Part shown: positions 1 through 9,038 of the stretch, one piece after another
Layout of the letters: each line of letters begins with the position of its first letter
Position numbering within the stretch: the first letter of the stretch is position 1
Source of the DNA: Pseudorhodobacter antarcticus
GTDB taxonomy: Bacteria; Pseudomonadota; Alphaproteobacteria; Rhodobacterales; Rhodobacteraceae
Length of the DNA stretch: 24,933 nt
Assembly (NCBI GenBank): GCA_945860375.1
Contig: CAMAQR010000049.1
Span: 1-24,933, forward strand
Reading direction: 5' to 3'
The notes under the pieces: model-generated
What the model was told of the DNA's origin: nothing
Databases searched by the model: none
What the model saw: the letters and a program-made list of their open reading frames with translations, nothing else
Program-made: the position numbers and the translations under genes

Positions 1-2
1 AG

Positions 3-179
3 AAAAACCGGAAGGTCCAGATCGAACACGACGCCATCCTCTACAAGAAGCGTCACAAGATCGAGAACATGTTCGGGCGTCTGAAGGATTGGCGAAGGGT
101 GGCCATGCGCTTTGACAGGCGCGCTGACATCTTCCTGTCGGCCTGCGCCCTCGCCGCAATCGTCATGTTCTGGCTATGA
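3..179 (+). CDS. IS5-family transposase, C-terminal fragment (cut by window edge)
   Basis: The reading frame is open from base 3 to a TGA at 177-179 and encodes the last 58 residues of a DDE transposase. It shows the conserved C-terminal pattern of IS5-family enzymes: a basic stretch, then KKRHKIENMFGRLKDWRR, which carries the catalytic glutamate in its IE dipeptide, then a small hydrophobic tail ending in MFWL. The N-terminal part lies outside the window, so intactness cannot be judged. The stop codon lies inside the terminal inverted repeat at 176-192. This is the same family as the transposase that begins at 24861, but the two pieces do not overlap, so whether they are the same element type at high identity cannot be seen. 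Confidence 0.88.
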   Translation, partial: KNRKVQIEHDAILYKKRHKIENMFGRLKDWRRVAMRFDRRADIFLSACALAAIVMFWL

Positions 180-192
180 GTCCTGAGCCTAG
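176..192. repeat. Right terminal inverted repeat of IS5-family element
   Basis: The 17 bases ATGAGTCCTGAGCCTAG directly follow and overlap the transposase stop. Their reverse complement matches the left end at 24785-24801 in 16 of 17 positions. The outermost CTAG may be a duplicated target (CTAG-type targets are known in the IS5 family) rather than part of the element. Confidence 0.75.
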
Positions 193-321
193 CAATAGGC
201 TGGCTAGCACCTGCCGAAAATGCGGTTCTGAGCGAACTGCCCCCACGTCTCAACAAACCCTTAACGCGCCACCCCAACCCACTGAAATCCCACAACAAAA
301 TTCCAGTCCCAACTCGGGACC

Positions 322-1422
322 CTACCCGATAACCCCCCGCACCCCGCCTGTCTGCCCCCGATCCAGCAGCAGGTGGTCCAGCAGGACGCAGGCCATCATC
401 GCCTCCCCCACCGGCACCGCCCGGATGCCCACGCAAGGATCATGCCGCCCCTTGGTGATCAGATCGATCTCGGCCCCCGTCGCGTCAATCGTGCCGCGCG
501 GCGTCAAGATCGACGAGGTCGGTTTCACCGCAAACCGCACCACCACCGGCTGACCCGAGGATATCCCGCCCAATATCCCCCCCGCGTGGTTCGACAAGAA
601 CTCCGGCCCGGCGGAGCCCATCCTGATCTCATCCGCATTCTCAACCCCGGTCAAAGTGGCCGCCGCGAACCCGTCGCCCACCTCCACCCCCTTCACCGCG
701 TTGATCGACATCATCGCGGCGGCCAGATCGGAATCCAGCTTCCCATACAAAGGCGCGCCCAGCCCCGCCGGCACGCCAAAGGCCGTCACCTCAATCACCG
801 CCCCCACCGAATTGTGCGACAGCCGCAGATCGTCCAGATAGGCGGCCCAGTCCAGCGCCGCCACCGGGTCCGGGCAGAAGAACGGGTTCGCCCCGATCTG
901 CGCCGCATCGAACCGCGCCCGATCAATCCCGCGCGGCCCCATCTGCACCATATAGCCCGAGATCGTCAGCCCCGGTGCAAGCTTTGCCAGCACCGCCCGC
1001 GCCACACCCCCCGCCGCCACGCGGCTCGCCGTCTCCCGCGCCGAAGACCGCCCGCCGCCGCGATAATCCCGCACCCCGTATTTCTGATGGTAGGTGATGT
1101 CTGCATGCCCCGGCCGGAACGCCCGCGCGATGTCGCCGTAATCCTTGGACCGCTGATCCGTGTTCTCGATCATCAGTTGAATAGGCGTGCCGGTGGTGAC
1201 GCCTTCAAACACCCCCGACAGAATGCGAACCTCGTCGGCTTCCTTGCGCTGCGTGGTGAACTTTGACGTCCCGGGCTTGCGCTGATCCAGCCACGGCTGC
1301 AGGTCCGCCTCTGACAAGGGCACACCGGGCGGGCAGCCATCCACCGTGCAGCCAATCGCCGGACCGTGACTCTCGCCCCAGGTGGTGACGCGGAAAAGAT
1401 GACCAAATGTGTTCAGGCTCAT
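322..1422 (-). CDS. aroC: Chorismate synthase
   Basis: AroC converts 5-enolpyruvylshikimate-3-phosphate to chorismate, the last step of the shikimate pathway, in the cytoplasm with reduced FMN as cofactor. The 366-residue product has the family signatures: GESHG at residues 16-20, [14 protein letters not shown] from 103, and the glycine/arginine-rich [13 protein letters not shown] at 119-131. The length is normal. The frame is open to 1557, but the start at 1422 is chosen because homologues begin at [12 protein letters not shown] and a GGAG Shine-Dalgarno sequence lies about 7 bases upstream. The gene is transcribed away from the gene at 1590 and is the last gene before the IS element at the left edge. 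About 130 bases without visible features separate its stop from the IS terminal repeat. Confidence 0.97.
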   Translation of the reverse strand: MSLNTFGHLFRVTTWGESHGPAIGCTVDGCPPGVPLSEADLQPWLDQRKPGTSKFTTQRKEADEVRILSGVFEGVTTGTPIQLMIENTDQRSKDYGDIARAFRPGHADITYHQKYGVRDYRGGGRSSARETASRVAAGGVARAVLAKLAPGLTISGYMVQMGPRGIDRARFDAAQIGANPFFCPDPVAALDWAAYLDDLRLSHNSVGAVIEVTAFGVPAGLGAPLYGKLDSDLAAAMMSINAVKGVEVGDGFAAATLTGVENADEIRMGSAGPEFLSNHAGGILGGISSGQPVVVRFAVKPTSSILTPRGTIDATGAEIDLITKGRHDPCVGIRAVPVGEAMMACVLLDHLLLDRGQTGGVRGVIG

Positions 1423-1589
1423 GGGGTACTCCGTTTGTGGCAGGTCTAAGCCAAGCTCAGCCCGCGATAAACCCAAATCTGCTGCGAACACAATTTGGAC
1501 ACGGGTTTGGGAAACATTCCTTGGTGCTGCCACGCCCCTGCCCGTTTTCAACGTCACAGATGCCGAGTCAATTTCCTGTGGAGGATGTT

Positions 1590-2624
1590 ATGGCAGACAA
1601 CAAAAGCAGGGCCATTCGTGTGGTTTCCATCCTACTGGTGGCCGCAGGGGCCGGGTTTGTGATGCAGAACATGCAAAAGGCCAATACAGCGCAGCAGGCC
1701 CGCACAGAGGTTGCGCAAGAACCGAAGGCCATCGAAAATCTGGCCGCCGGGTCAGAGGTCGCGCCGGTTGTGCCGGGCACGAAGCCGGTTTTGGCGATCA
1801 TCCACCCAACGCCGATACCGGTGACAGAGCCACCACCGGTTGTCATCGCTGCGGCAGAGTCCACCGTGCCGACGCCCCCCTCGATTGTTGCCGCAGCACT
1901 GCCTGCGCCCGTGACCACGCCCGAGGCGCAAATCCAAACCGAGGTCGCTGACGCCTGCGCCCTCACGCTTGATCTGATGCCAGAGGCGAACGCCATGATC
2001 GGGCTGACCCTCCTTGCACCCTGCCACATCAACGAGCGCGTTGTGATCAAGCATGCCGGGCTGGCGGTTTCCGGCATGACCACGGCCAATGGCGCGCTGT
2101 TCACGGGCATTCCCGCGATGGAGCCGCAGGCCTTGGTCGAGGTGTTGTTCTCTGACGGTGAAACCTTTGGCGCCACCATCGACATCCCAGAGGTTGCCGA
2201 TCTGCGTCGGTTTGCGGTGCAATGGCAGGCCGATGACGCGTTCCAACTGCACGCCTTTGAAAGGGGGGCCGCCTATGGCGACGCGGGCCATGTGTCGGGC
2301 GCTGATCCACACCGGCCTCCGGCAGGTGCCCCCGCTCAGGGCGGGTTTCTGACCCTGTTGGGCGATAGCACCACGGAAACCCCCATGTTGGCAGAGGTGT
2401 ACACCTTCCCGGCCGACGCCACTTCATTGCCCGAGGTTGTGATCGAAACAGCGGTGACGGATTTGACTTGCGGTCGCGAATTGTTGGGTGAAACCATCCG
2501 CAGTACCGGTGGGTTGGTTGAAGTCATCGATTTGACGGTGGCGATGCCTGAATGTGAAGCGGTTGGCGATTATCTGGTGTTGAAGAATTTGGTATCTGAA
2601 TTGAATATCGCTTCGGCGGAATAA
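1590..2624 (+). CDS. Membrane-anchored or secreted protein of unknown function
   Basis: This 344-residue protein has a short basic N-terminus and one hydrophobic segment at about residues 9-26, which suggests a membrane anchor or uncleaved signal. A proline/alanine/valine-rich linker (about 35-115) follows, then a beta-rich domain containing several cysteines. I recognise no catalytic motif. Similar proteins in Rhodobacteraceae genomes have sometimes carried the label translocase, which nothing in the sequence supports. The start at 1590 is preferred over the in-frame ATG at 1560 because GGAGG sits just upstream of 1590. It begins a run of three plus-strand genes: the PstS/OmpA fusion starts 17 bases after its stop, so the two are probably co-transcribed and may act together in the envelope. 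Function is unknown. Confidence 0.8.
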   Translation: MADNKSRAIRVVSILLVAAGAGFVMQNMQKANTAQQARTEVAQEPKAIENLAAGSEVAPVVPGTKPVLAIIHPTPIPVTEPPPVVIAAAESTVPTPPSIVAAALPAPVTTPEAQIQTEVADACALTLDLMPEANAMIGLTLLAPCHINERVVIKHAGLAVSGMTTANGALFTGIPAMEPQALVEVLFSDGETFGATIDIPEVADLRRFAVQWQADDAFQLHAFERGAAYGDAGHVSGADPHRPPAGAPAQGGFLTLLGDSTTETPMLAEVYTFPADATSLPEVVIETAVTDLTCGRELLGETIRSTGGLVEVIDLTVAMPECEAVGDYLVLKNLVSELNIASAE

Positions 2625-2641
2625 CAGTCAGGCAGGCGGTC

Positions 2642-4135
2642 ATGCGGGCAAAATTCTGGTGCGCGGCGGGTTTCGCCACGCTTTTGCCCGTTTTGGCCGC
2701 GGCGCAAGATGTCACGCTGACCTCGCGCGATGGTGCCCTGTCGATTTCCGGCAGCTTGCAGGGTTATGACGGCGAGTTTTTCCGCATTGACAGCGGTTAC
2801 GGACCGTTGACCATCGATGCCCAAGGTGTGATCTGCGATGGCCCCGCTTGTCCTGATTTGACCGCCCCCAAAGCCGTGATTCGGCTGGTGGGTGAGGCGG
2901 ATGCAGGGGCGGCTTTAATGCAGCCCTTGGTGCAGGCTTTCGCGCGGACGCTCGGGTTGGTTTATGCGGACTCGCCGCTTGGTGTGGCGAGCCTGACCGA
3001 TCCTGCCACAGGTAAAACACTGGCAGAGTTCTCTTTTCTGCCGCTGCCGCCTGACTTGGCCCGAGCCGAGGTGAAGGCGGGCCGGGCCGAACTGATCCTC
3101 GCTTCTGCGACGGAGCCCGACTTTGGCGAAGTTGCAGTGGCGCTGGATGCGCTGATCCCGATCGTCGCCCCGGACAACCCGGTTCCCGGCATCTCGACGC
3201 TCAATCTGGCGAAAGCACTGTCTGGCGAAATCACGAATTGGTCGCAGATCGGTGGGCCGGACATGCCCTTGGTGCTGCATGGGTTGCGGCCTGACAGCGA
3301 TCTGCAACGCGCGCTTTCGGCGCGGTTGGGACGCGACAGTGCGGCCACCGTGACGCATCCCGATCTGGCAACGATGGCACGAGCGGTGGCCAAAGATCCT
3401 TGGGCTTTGGCAGTGACGGGGCGGGCGACGGCGGGTCAGGCGCGCAAACTGCCGCTGTCAGACAGTTGCGGCTTTCCACTTTTGCCAAGCCCGTTGGCGG
3501 TGAAGGCGGCCGACTATCCGCTGACCCTGCCGATCTACCTGCTGACCCCGCGCCGTCGCCTGCCCTTGATGGCGCGCGAGTTTCTCGAGTTTCTGGCCCT
3601 GCCCGCCGCGCAAGGCGCAATTGCCAGCGCCGGTTACATTGACCGCAGCCCCGAGCGGCAACCGATGACAGCCGACGGTTCGCGCCTGATCAATGCCATT
3701 CAGGGTGCGGGCGAAGAAACGACTTTGGCCGATCTCAAGCGGCTGGTCGATCTGATGGACGGAGCGGATCGACTGTCTTTGACCTTCCGGTTTGAGGATG
3801 GATCGAACCAGATGGATGCCAGTTCGGCCGAAAATCTGGCCGATCTGGCGCGTTTGCTGGAAGCGGGTCTGTTTGATGGCGAGGCGTTGACGTTCGCCGG
3901 GTTCTCCGATGGGTCTGGCGCGGCGGCTGCCAATCTGGACCTGTCACGGGTGCGCGCCGTTGGGGTTCTGGCGGCGCTGAGGTTGGCTGCCCCCACTCTG
4001 CGCGACGATCAATTGCCGGCGGTGGTGGCCTTTGGTGAGGAGCTGCCAATGGCATGCGACGCAACCGGACCGGGGCGGCGGTTGAACCGGCGCGTCGAGG
4101 TCTGGCTGAAACCGGCGTTTGGGGCGAAACCCTAG
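2642..4135 (+). CDS. PstS-like substrate-binding domain fused to OmpA-like domain
   Basis: The 497-residue protein begins with a typical signal peptide (residues 1-21, ending AAAQ). A periplasmic binding-protein region resembling PstS follows (about 75-335) and includes SGEITNWSQIGG at 194-205, the hallmark of phosphate-binding PstS proteins. The C-terminal part (about 375-490) is OmpA-like: GFSDGSG at 420-426, then NLDLSRVRAV, and GRRLNRRVEVWL at 478-489, the pattern used to bind peptidoglycan. No transmembrane barrel is visible. The architecture suggests an exported protein held at the cell wall that binds phosphate or another anion, but no Pst transporter genes are nearby. It lies 17 bases after the upstream gene and 6 bases before the methyltransferase, which implies one operon. 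Confidence 0.85.
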   Translation: MRAKFWCAAGFATLLPVLAAAQDVTLTSRDGALSISGSLQGYDGEFFRIDSGYGPLTIDAQGVICDGPACPDLTAPKAVIRLVGEADAGAALMQPLVQAFARTLGLVYADSPLGVASLTDPATGKTLAEFSFLPLPPDLARAEVKAGRAELILASATEPDFGEVAVALDALIPIVAPDNPVPGISTLNLAKALSGEITNWSQIGGPDMPLVLHGLRPDSDLQRALSARLGRDSAATVTHPDLATMARAVAKDPWALAVTGRATAGQARKLPLSDSCGFPLLPSPLAVKAADYPLTLPIYLLTPRRRLPLMAREFLEFLALPAAQGAIASAGYIDRSPERQPMTADGSRLINAIQGAGEETTLADLKRLVDLMDGADRLSLTFRFEDGSNQMDASSAENLADLARLLEAGLFDGEALTFAGFSDGSGAAAANLDLSRVRAVGVLAALRLAAPTLRDDQLPAVVAFGEELPMACDATGPGRRLNRRVEVWLKPAFGAKP

Positions 4136-4141
4136 GGGGGC

Positions 4142-4840
4142 ATGATGTACAAAGAGCTGCTGCGCGATATCGCTGAAAGCCAGATGCCAGCCGTGCAGGT
4201 CGAAGTTGTTGCCGGAACCGACCGTTTTGACGTGATCAACAGCCTGCCCGAACAGAAGAATCTGGGCATCGAGTTGGGCGTGGCGGCGGGTTCATTCTCG
4301 GCCCGGATGATGCAGTCGGGGCGATTCAAGCGGTTCTACGGCGTTGATATCTATGGCGATACCCATGATATTGGTGAATATAAAAAGGCCTTGCGCACTG
4401 TGGGCCTGCAGCGCAACTTTCATTTGCTGCGCATGACCTTTTATGAGGCGCTGGACCTGTTTCCCGATGGGCATTTCGATTTCATTTACTGCGATGGCTA
4501 TGCCCATACCGGCGAAGAAGGCGGGCGGACGTTGCTTGACTGGTATGCCAAGCTGAAACCCGGCGGGGTGATGGCGGGGGATGACTATGATCTGGCAAGC
4601 TGGCCCTTGGTGGTCTGGGCTGTGCATCATCTGGTGGCTCAACTGAAGGTGCCGCTGCGGGTCACCGACGTGGTGTCGGACGCGGCCTACAACCGTTATC
4701 GGTCGTGGTTTTTCACCAAACCGATGGGGCCAGCGCCAGAATTGCGGCCTTGTCAGCCGCTGATGGATCTGGGCGACATCGAAAAGGCCAGCAAAGCCGA
4801 ACAACGTGCGGCCAAGATGGCGGCGCGCAAGAAGGGCTAA
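4142..4840 (+). CDS. Class I SAM-dependent methyltransferase
   Basis: This 232-residue protein has the Rossmann methyltransferase signature: motif I as ELGVAAGSFS at 44-53, an acidic post-beta-2 segment VDIYGD at 68-73, FDFIYCDGYAH at 112-122, and LKPGGVMAGDDYD at 138-150. This resembles the Methyltransf_24 type, often associated with small-molecule or sugar methylation. The substrate cannot be told from sequence. The start lies 6 bases after the stop of the PstS/OmpA gene, behind a G-rich stretch that can serve as ribosome binding site; ATG at 4145 is an equally possible start. The stop TAA overlaps the stop of convergent radC. The C-terminus is lysine/alanine-rich. A role in modifying an envelope component would suit its operon partners but is inference. 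Confidence 0.88.
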   Translation: MMYKELLRDIAESQMPAVQVEVVAGTDRFDVINSLPEQKNLGIELGVAAGSFSARMMQSGRFKRFYGVDIYGDTHDIGEYKKALRTVGLQRNFHLLRMTFYEALDLFPDGHFDFIYCDGYAHTGEEGGRTLLDWYAKLKPGGVMAGDDYDLASWPLVVWAVHHLVAQLKVPLRVTDVVSDAAYNRYRSWFFTKPMGPAPELRPCQPLMDLGDIEKASKAEQRAAKMAARKKG

Positions 4841-5604
4841 AGATAACCCTGCGCCCGGAAAGACAATTCGCGCGATTTGCCGATGATCAGGTGGTCATGC
4901 AGGGTGATGCCCAGCACCTGAGCGGCCTCTTGCACCTGATGGGTCATGTTGATGTCAGCGTCCGAAGGAGTGGGGTCGCCTGAGGGGTGATTGTGCACCA
5001 AAATCAAGGCGCTGGCGTTCAACTCCAGCGCACGTTTCACCACCTCACGCGGATAGACCGGTACATGATCGACAGTGCCCTTCGCCTGTTCCTCATCCGC
5101 GATCAGCACATTCTTGCGGTCCAGAAACAAGATGCGGAACTGCTCAGTTTCGCGGTGGGACATGGCGGTGTGACAGTAATCCACCAGCGCATCCCACGAG
5201 GTCAGAATGGGGCGGTTCATCACCTTAGCGCGCATCAGCCGTTGTGCCGATGCCTCAATGATTTTCAGTTCAATAACAACGGCTTCACCGACGCCTTTGA
5301 CCATCTGCAACCGTGCCGGGCTGGCCGTGACCACCCTGTTGAAATCACCGAACGTGTCCAACAGCAGCCGGGCCAAGGGTTTCACATCCTGCCGGGGGAT
5401 GGCGCGAAACAGCACCAGCTCCAGCAGTTCATAGTCAGGCATGGCCAGCGCCCCGCCTTCGATGAACCGATCCCGCAAGCGTTTGCGATGATCTGCGATG
5501 TAAGAGGGCAAACGCCCGGGCATTACCAAGGCAATAGCCTCATCCTCATCGCCTGAGGGGGCGAAAAGCGGCAGGGGAGAGTCGTGGAAGCCATGTTTTG
5601 CCAT
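4837..5604 (-). CDS. radC: RadC family JAB-domain protein
   Basis: This 255-residue protein belongs to the RadC (UPF0758) family. A helix-hairpin-helix segment is visible at KGVGEAVVIELK (103-114). The C-terminal JAB/MPN-like metal-binding motif is complete: HNHPSGDPTPSD at 204-215, with the upstream glutamate region present. The family was named for a DNA-repair phenotype later assigned to another gene, so its biochemical role remains unsettled. The start at 5604 gives a normal family length. It reads towards the methyltransferase, and the two stop codons overlap in the four bases CTAA. Upstream lies the dnaJ terminator, so radC has its own promoter somewhere in the roughly 50 bases before the start. 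Confidence 0.93.
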   Translation of the reverse strand: MAKHGFHDSPLPLFAPSGDEDEAIALVMPGRLPSYIADHRKRLRDRFIEGGALAMPDYELLELVLFRAIPRQDVKPLARLLLDTFGDFNRVVTASPARLQMVKGVGEAVVIELKIIEASAQRLMRAKVMNRPILTSWDALVDYCHTAMSHRETEQFRILFLDRKNVLIADEEQAKGTVDHVPVYPREVVKRALELNASALILVHNHPSGDPTPSDADINMTHQVQEAAQVLGITLHDHLIIGKSRELSFRAQGYL

Positions 5605-5650
5605 AGATGCAGGCTGCCATGCGGATGGTGAAGAAACCGTTAACCGCGCA

Positions 5651-5683
5651 AAGAAAAACCGCCGGGATTGCGCCCGGCGGTTT
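5651..5683 (-). terminator. Rho-independent terminator of dnaK-dnaJ
   Basis: An 11-base perfect inverted repeat (arms 5656-5666 and 5673-5683, loop of 6 bases) lies 18 bases beyond the dnaJ stop. Read on the minus strand, the GC-rich stem is followed directly by TTTTTCTTT. This is a canonical intrinsic terminator for the heat-shock operon and separates it from radC on the same strand. Confidence 0.9.
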
Positions 5684-5700
5684 CATAAGTGCGAAAGGAT

Positions 5701-6849
5701 TTAGCCCTTCATACCGTCCCAAAAGCCCTTGACCTTGGAAAAGAACGACGACCCTTCGGGGTTGTTCTCGGTCGACAGCGTGTCAAACTCCCGCAGGATT
5801 TCCTTTTGGCGGGCGGTCAGGTTGACCGGCGTTTCCACGGCCAACTCGATCACCATGTCGCCGGCGCCACCCCCGCGCAGGGCGGGCATGCCCTTGGCGC
5901 GCAGGCGCATTTGCTTGCCGGTCTGGCTGCCTGCTGGCACTTTCACCCGGGACTTGCCGCCGTCAATCGTCGGCACCTCAACCTCGCCGCCCAGTGCGGC
6001 GGTGGCCAAAGTGATCGGCACGCGGCAGAACAGATGCACGGCATCGCGTTGGAAGATCGGGTGATCCTTGACCTCGATGAAGATGTACAGATCGCCCGAC
6101 GGCCCGCCGCGCATGCCTGCCTCCCCCTCACCCGCAAGGCGGATGCGGGTTCCGGTTTCCACCCCAGCCGGGATGTTCACAGACAGGGAGCGGTCTTTTT
6201 CCACGCGCCCATGGCCCGCGCAGGATTTGCACGGGTTTTTGACGATCTGCCCGGCACCGGAGCAGGTGGGGCAAGTGCGCTCCACCGTAAAGAACCCCTG
6301 CTGCGCCCGCACTTTTCCCATGCCCGAACAGGTGGGGCAGGTGACGGGTTCGGCCCCACCTTCGGCCCCGGTACCACGACAGGTGTCGCAGGCGACCGAC
6401 GTCGGCACGTTGATGGTTTTCTGAACGCCAGCAAAGGCTTCTTCCAAAGATACCCGCAGGTTATAGCGCAAGTCCGACCCGCGCTGCGCCCGCGAACGGC
6501 CGCCGCCGCCACCGCCGCGGCCGCCCATGAAATCGCCAAACAGGTCTTCGAACACATCGGAAAAGGCGCTGGCGAAATCGCCCTGACCCGGAGCTTGGCC
6601 ACGCTGACCGCCGCCCATGCCCCCTTCGAACGCCGCATGACCGTAGCGGTCATAAGCGGCCTTCTTGTCGGCGTCTTTCATCACCTCGTAGGCTTCGTTC
6701 AGCTCTTTGAACTGGGCTTCGGCGTTCGGGTTGTCGGAATTCCGGTCGGGGTGCAGCTCTTTGGCTTTGGTCCGATAGGCTTTCTTCAACTCTTCGGCCG
6801 AGGCACCCTTGGAGGCCCCGAGAACATCGTAGTAATCGCGCTTTGCCAT
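5701..6849 (-). CDS. dnaJ: Chaperone protein DnaJ (Hsp40)
   Basis: DnaJ stimulates the ATPase of DnaK and delivers unfolded proteins to it in the cytoplasm. The 382-residue product is a complete type I DnaJ: a J domain with the HPD motif at 33-35, a glycine/phenylalanine-rich linker (about 75-120), and four CxxCxGxG zinc-binding repeats ([32 protein letters not shown]). The C-terminal substrate-binding domains follow. The start at 6849 is preceded by AAGGGG. It is the second gene of the dnaK-dnaJ operon, 72 bases after dnaK, with a strong hairpin in the gap and an intrinsic terminator beyond the stop. Confidence 0.98.
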   Translation of the reverse strand: MAKRDYYDVLGASKGASAEELKKAYRTKAKELHPDRNSDNPNAEAQFKELNEAYEVMKDADKKAAYDRYGHAAFEGGMGGGQRGQAPGQGDFASAFSDVFEDLFGDFMGGRGGGGGGRSRAQRGSDLRYNLRVSLEEAFAGVQKTINVPTSVACDTCRGTGAEGGAEPVTCPTCSGMGKVRAQQGFFTVERTCPTCSGAGQIVKNPCKSCAGHGRVEKDRSLSVNIPAGVETGTRIRLAGEGEAGMRGGPSGDLYIFIEVKDHPIFQRDAVHLFCRVPITLATAALGGEVEVPTIDGGKSRVKVPAGSQTGKQMRLRAKGMPALRGGGAGDMVIELAVETPVNLTARQKEILREFDTLSTENNPEGSSFFSKVKGFWDGMKG

Positions 6850-6872
6850 CGCAAAACCCCTTCACGGGAACG

Positions 6873-6907
6873 AAGCAGGGCGGCCCACTTGTCGGGCCGC
6901 CCTGCTT
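6873..6907 (-). promoter_or_regulatory. Hairpin between dnaK and dnaJ
   Basis: A perfect 14-base inverted repeat (arms 6873-6886 and 6894-6907, 7-base loop) fills much of the dnaK-dnaJ gap. No run of T follows on the minus strand, so it is not a standard terminator. It could stabilise the dnaK 3' end, attenuate transcription into dnaJ, or mark an RNA processing site, and any of these would lower dnaJ expression relative to dnaK. The structure is seen; the role is inferred. Confidence 0.6.
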
Positions 6908-6921
6908 TGGTTCCTGGCGGC

Positions 6922-8829
6922 TTACTTCCGCTTGTTGTTCCCGAGATCTTCGAAGTCAGCGTCGATGATGTCTTCATCAACGCCGCGCTGCTCATCCTCG
7001 TCCTTGCCTTCGGCCTGATCTGCGCTGGCTTTGTAGATCGCCTCGCCCAGTTTCATCGCGGCTTCGGTCAGGTTCTGGATGCCACCTTTGATCTTGCCGG
7101 TGTTCTCGGTTTTCAAAGCATCTTCCAGCGCCGAAGCGGCCAGTTCGATAACCTCAACAGTGGACGGGTCCACCTTGTCCGAGTGTTCGGCAAGCGACTT
7201 CTTGGTCGAATGCAGCAGGCTTTCGGCCTGATTCTTCGATTCCACCAGTTCCTTGCGCTCTTTGTCAGCCTCGGCATTGGCTTCGGCGTCGCGGACCATC
7301 TTTTCGATGTCCTCGTCGGACAGGCCGCCAGAGGCTTGGATGGTGATCGCTTGCTCTTTGTTGGTGCCTTTGTCCTTGGCCTTCACCGACACGATGCCGT
7401 TGGCGTCGATGTCAAACGTGACCTCAATCTGCGGCAAGCCACGCGGGGCGGGCGGAATGCTTTCCAGATTGAACTGGCCCAGCATCTTGTTGTCCGCCGC
7501 CATTTCGCGTTCGCCTTGGAAGCAGCGAATGGTCACGGCGTTCTGGTTGTCTTCGGCGGTCGAGAACACCTGCGACTTTTTGGTTGGGATCGTGGTGTTG
7601 CGGTCGATCAAGCGGGTGAAGACGCCGCCCAAAGTTTCGATGCCCAGCGACAGCGGGGTGACGTCGAGCAGAACCACATCCTTGACGTCGCCTTGCAGCA
7701 CGCCCGCCTGAATCGCGGCACCAGCGGCCACGACTTCATCGGGGTTGACGCCCTTGTGGGGTTCCTTGCCGAAGAACTTGGTCACTTCTTCGATCACGCG
7801 CGGCATGCGGGTCATACCGCCGACCAGCACAACCTCGTCAATGTCGCTCATGGTCAGGCCAGCGTCTTTCAACGCGTCCTTGCAGGGCTTCATCGACTTT
7901 TTGATCAGGTCATCAACCAGAGATTCCAGCTTGGCGCGGGTCAGCTTGACCACCAGGTGCAGCGGTTGGCCGGTGTTGCGGTCCATGCTGATGAAGGGCT
8001 GGTTGATTTCGGTTTGCTGGCTGGAAGACAGTTCGATCTTGGCCTTTTCAGCCGCCTCTTTCAGGCGCTGCAGGGCCATCTTGTCCGAAGACAAGTCGAC
8101 GCCGTGTTCTTTTTTGAACTCATCCGCCAGATAATTGACGATGCGCATGTCGAAGTCTTCGCCGCCAAGGAAGGTGTCGCCGTTGGTGGATTTCACTTCG
8201 AACAGGCCGTCGTCAATCTCCAGAATGGTGATGTCGAACGTGCCGCCACCAAGGTCATACACGGCGATGGTTTTGGCTTCCTTGCGATCCAGACCATAGG
8301 CCAGTGCGGCTGCTGTCGGCTCGTTGATGATGCGCAGCACTTCAAGACCAGCGATTTTGCCCGCGTCTTTGGTGGCCTGACGCTGGGCGTCGTTGAAATA
8401 GGCCGGAACTGTGATCACGGCTTGGGTGACGGTTTCGCCCAAGTAGGATTCGGCGGTTTCCTTCATCTTTTGCAAAATGACAGCCGAAACCTGTGCCGGG
8501 GAATACTTCTCACCGCGCACTTCGACCCAAGCGTCACCGTTGCCGCCGTTGACGATCTTGTACGGCATGTTCTTTTGATCCTTCAGGATCACCGGATCAT
8601 CATGCCGACGACCGATCAGACGCTTGACCGCGAACACCGTGTTGGTGGCGTTGGTCACGGCTTGCCGCTTGGCGGCTTGGCCGACCAGACGTTCGTTTTC
8701 TGTGTAGGCGACGATAGACGGCGTGGTGCGCGCGCCTTCCGCATTCTCGATGATCCGGGGCTGCGAGCCGTCCATGATGGCAACGCAAGAGTTTGTCGTC
8801 CCGAGGTCAATACCAATGACTTTGGCCAT
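6922..8829 (-). CDS. dnaK: Chaperone protein DnaK (Hsp70)
   Basis: DnaK is the ATP-dependent Hsp70 chaperone that works with DnaJ and GrpE in protein folding and in control of the heat-shock sigma factor. The 635-residue product shows the phosphate-binding [10 protein letters not shown] at 6-15, a second nucleotide-binding signature [14 protein letters not shown], the [12 protein letters not shown] motif, a substrate-binding domain and an acidic C-terminal tail. The frame is open to 8880, but the start at 8829 is chosen because homologues begin [10 protein letters not shown] and AAAGGGA precedes it. It is the first gene of the operon, with a candidate RpoH promoter about 110 bases upstream. 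grpE is not in the window. Confidence 0.98.
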   Translation of the reverse strand: MAKVIGIDLGTTNSCVAIMDGSQPRIIENAEGARTTPSIVAYTENERLVGQAAKRQAVTNATNTVFAVKRLIGRRHDDPVILKDQKNMPYKIVNGGNGDAWVEVRGEKYSPAQVSAVILQKMKETAESYLGETVTQAVITVPAYFNDAQRQATKDAGKIAGLEVLRIINEPTAAALAYGLDRKEAKTIAVYDLGGGTFDITILEIDDGLFEVKSTNGDTFLGGEDFDMRIVNYLADEFKKEHGVDLSSDKMALQRLKEAAEKAKIELSSSQQTEINQPFISMDRNTGQPLHLVVKLTRAKLESLVDDLIKKSMKPCKDALKDAGLTMSDIDEVVLVGGMTRMPRVIEEVTKFFGKEPHKGVNPDEVVAAGAAIQAGVLQGDVKDVVLLDVTPLSLGIETLGGVFTRLIDRNTTIPTKKSQVFSTAEDNQNAVTIRCFQGEREMAADNKMLGQFNLESIPPAPRGLPQIEVTFDIDANGIVSVKAKDKGTNKEQAITIQASGGLSDEDIEKMVRDAEANAEADKERKELVESKNQAESLLHSTKKSLAEHSDKVDPSTVEVIELAASALEDALKTENTGKIKGGIQNLTEAAMKLGEAIYKASADQAEGKDEDEQRGVDEDIIDADFEDLGNNKRK

Positions 8830-8940
8830 GAGTGGTCCCTTTCCGTAGGCGATGTTGTGGGGCGGAACCCAAGCAGGCATCCCGCACCGATCCCAATTGA
8901 GACGTGAAAAGGGCTGTCGCCCGTTTCCGGCTTCTGGCCG

Positions 8941-8970
8941 TATATAGGGAGGTCAAATTGACCCTGCAAG
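8941..8970 (-). promoter_or_regulatory. Candidate RpoH (sigma-32) promoter of dnaK
   Basis: On the minus strand, CTTG (plus 8967-8970) is followed after 18 bases by CCTATATA (plus 8941-8948). This agrees with the alphaproteobacterial RpoH consensus of CTTG, 17-18 bases, then CYTAT. The start of transcription would lie about 100 bases before the dnaK ATG. The spacer holds a perfect palindrome, GGTCAAATTGACC (8951-8963), that could be a binding site or chance. Confidence 0.72.
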
Positions 8971-9038
8971 CGGTGTGGACCAAGGAAGATAGCGGAAATC
9001 TGATGAAAAAGCGCAACATGGCCCCGAAGCCCGCTTTT

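Noticed and set aside
187..200. Small inverted repeat GCCTA-GCAA-TAGGC at the IS right end
   Set aside because: Five-base arms overlapping the IS terminus are too short to separate from chance.
373..1266. A 297-codon plus-strand frame opposite aroC
   Set aside because: It is extremely arginine-, proline- and histidine-rich and mirrors aroC codon use; no domain is present.
1422..1557. Upstream extension of aroC
   Set aside because: The 45 extra residues do not resemble chorismate synthase, and the ATG at 1422 has a ribosome binding site.
5689..8907. A 1072-codon open frame on the plus strand opposite dnaJ and dnaK
   Set aside because: It is antisense to two textbook genes along its whole length, has a composition typical of reversed GC-rich coding sequence and no recognisable domain. 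Long antisense frames opposite Hsp70 genes are a known codon-bias effect.
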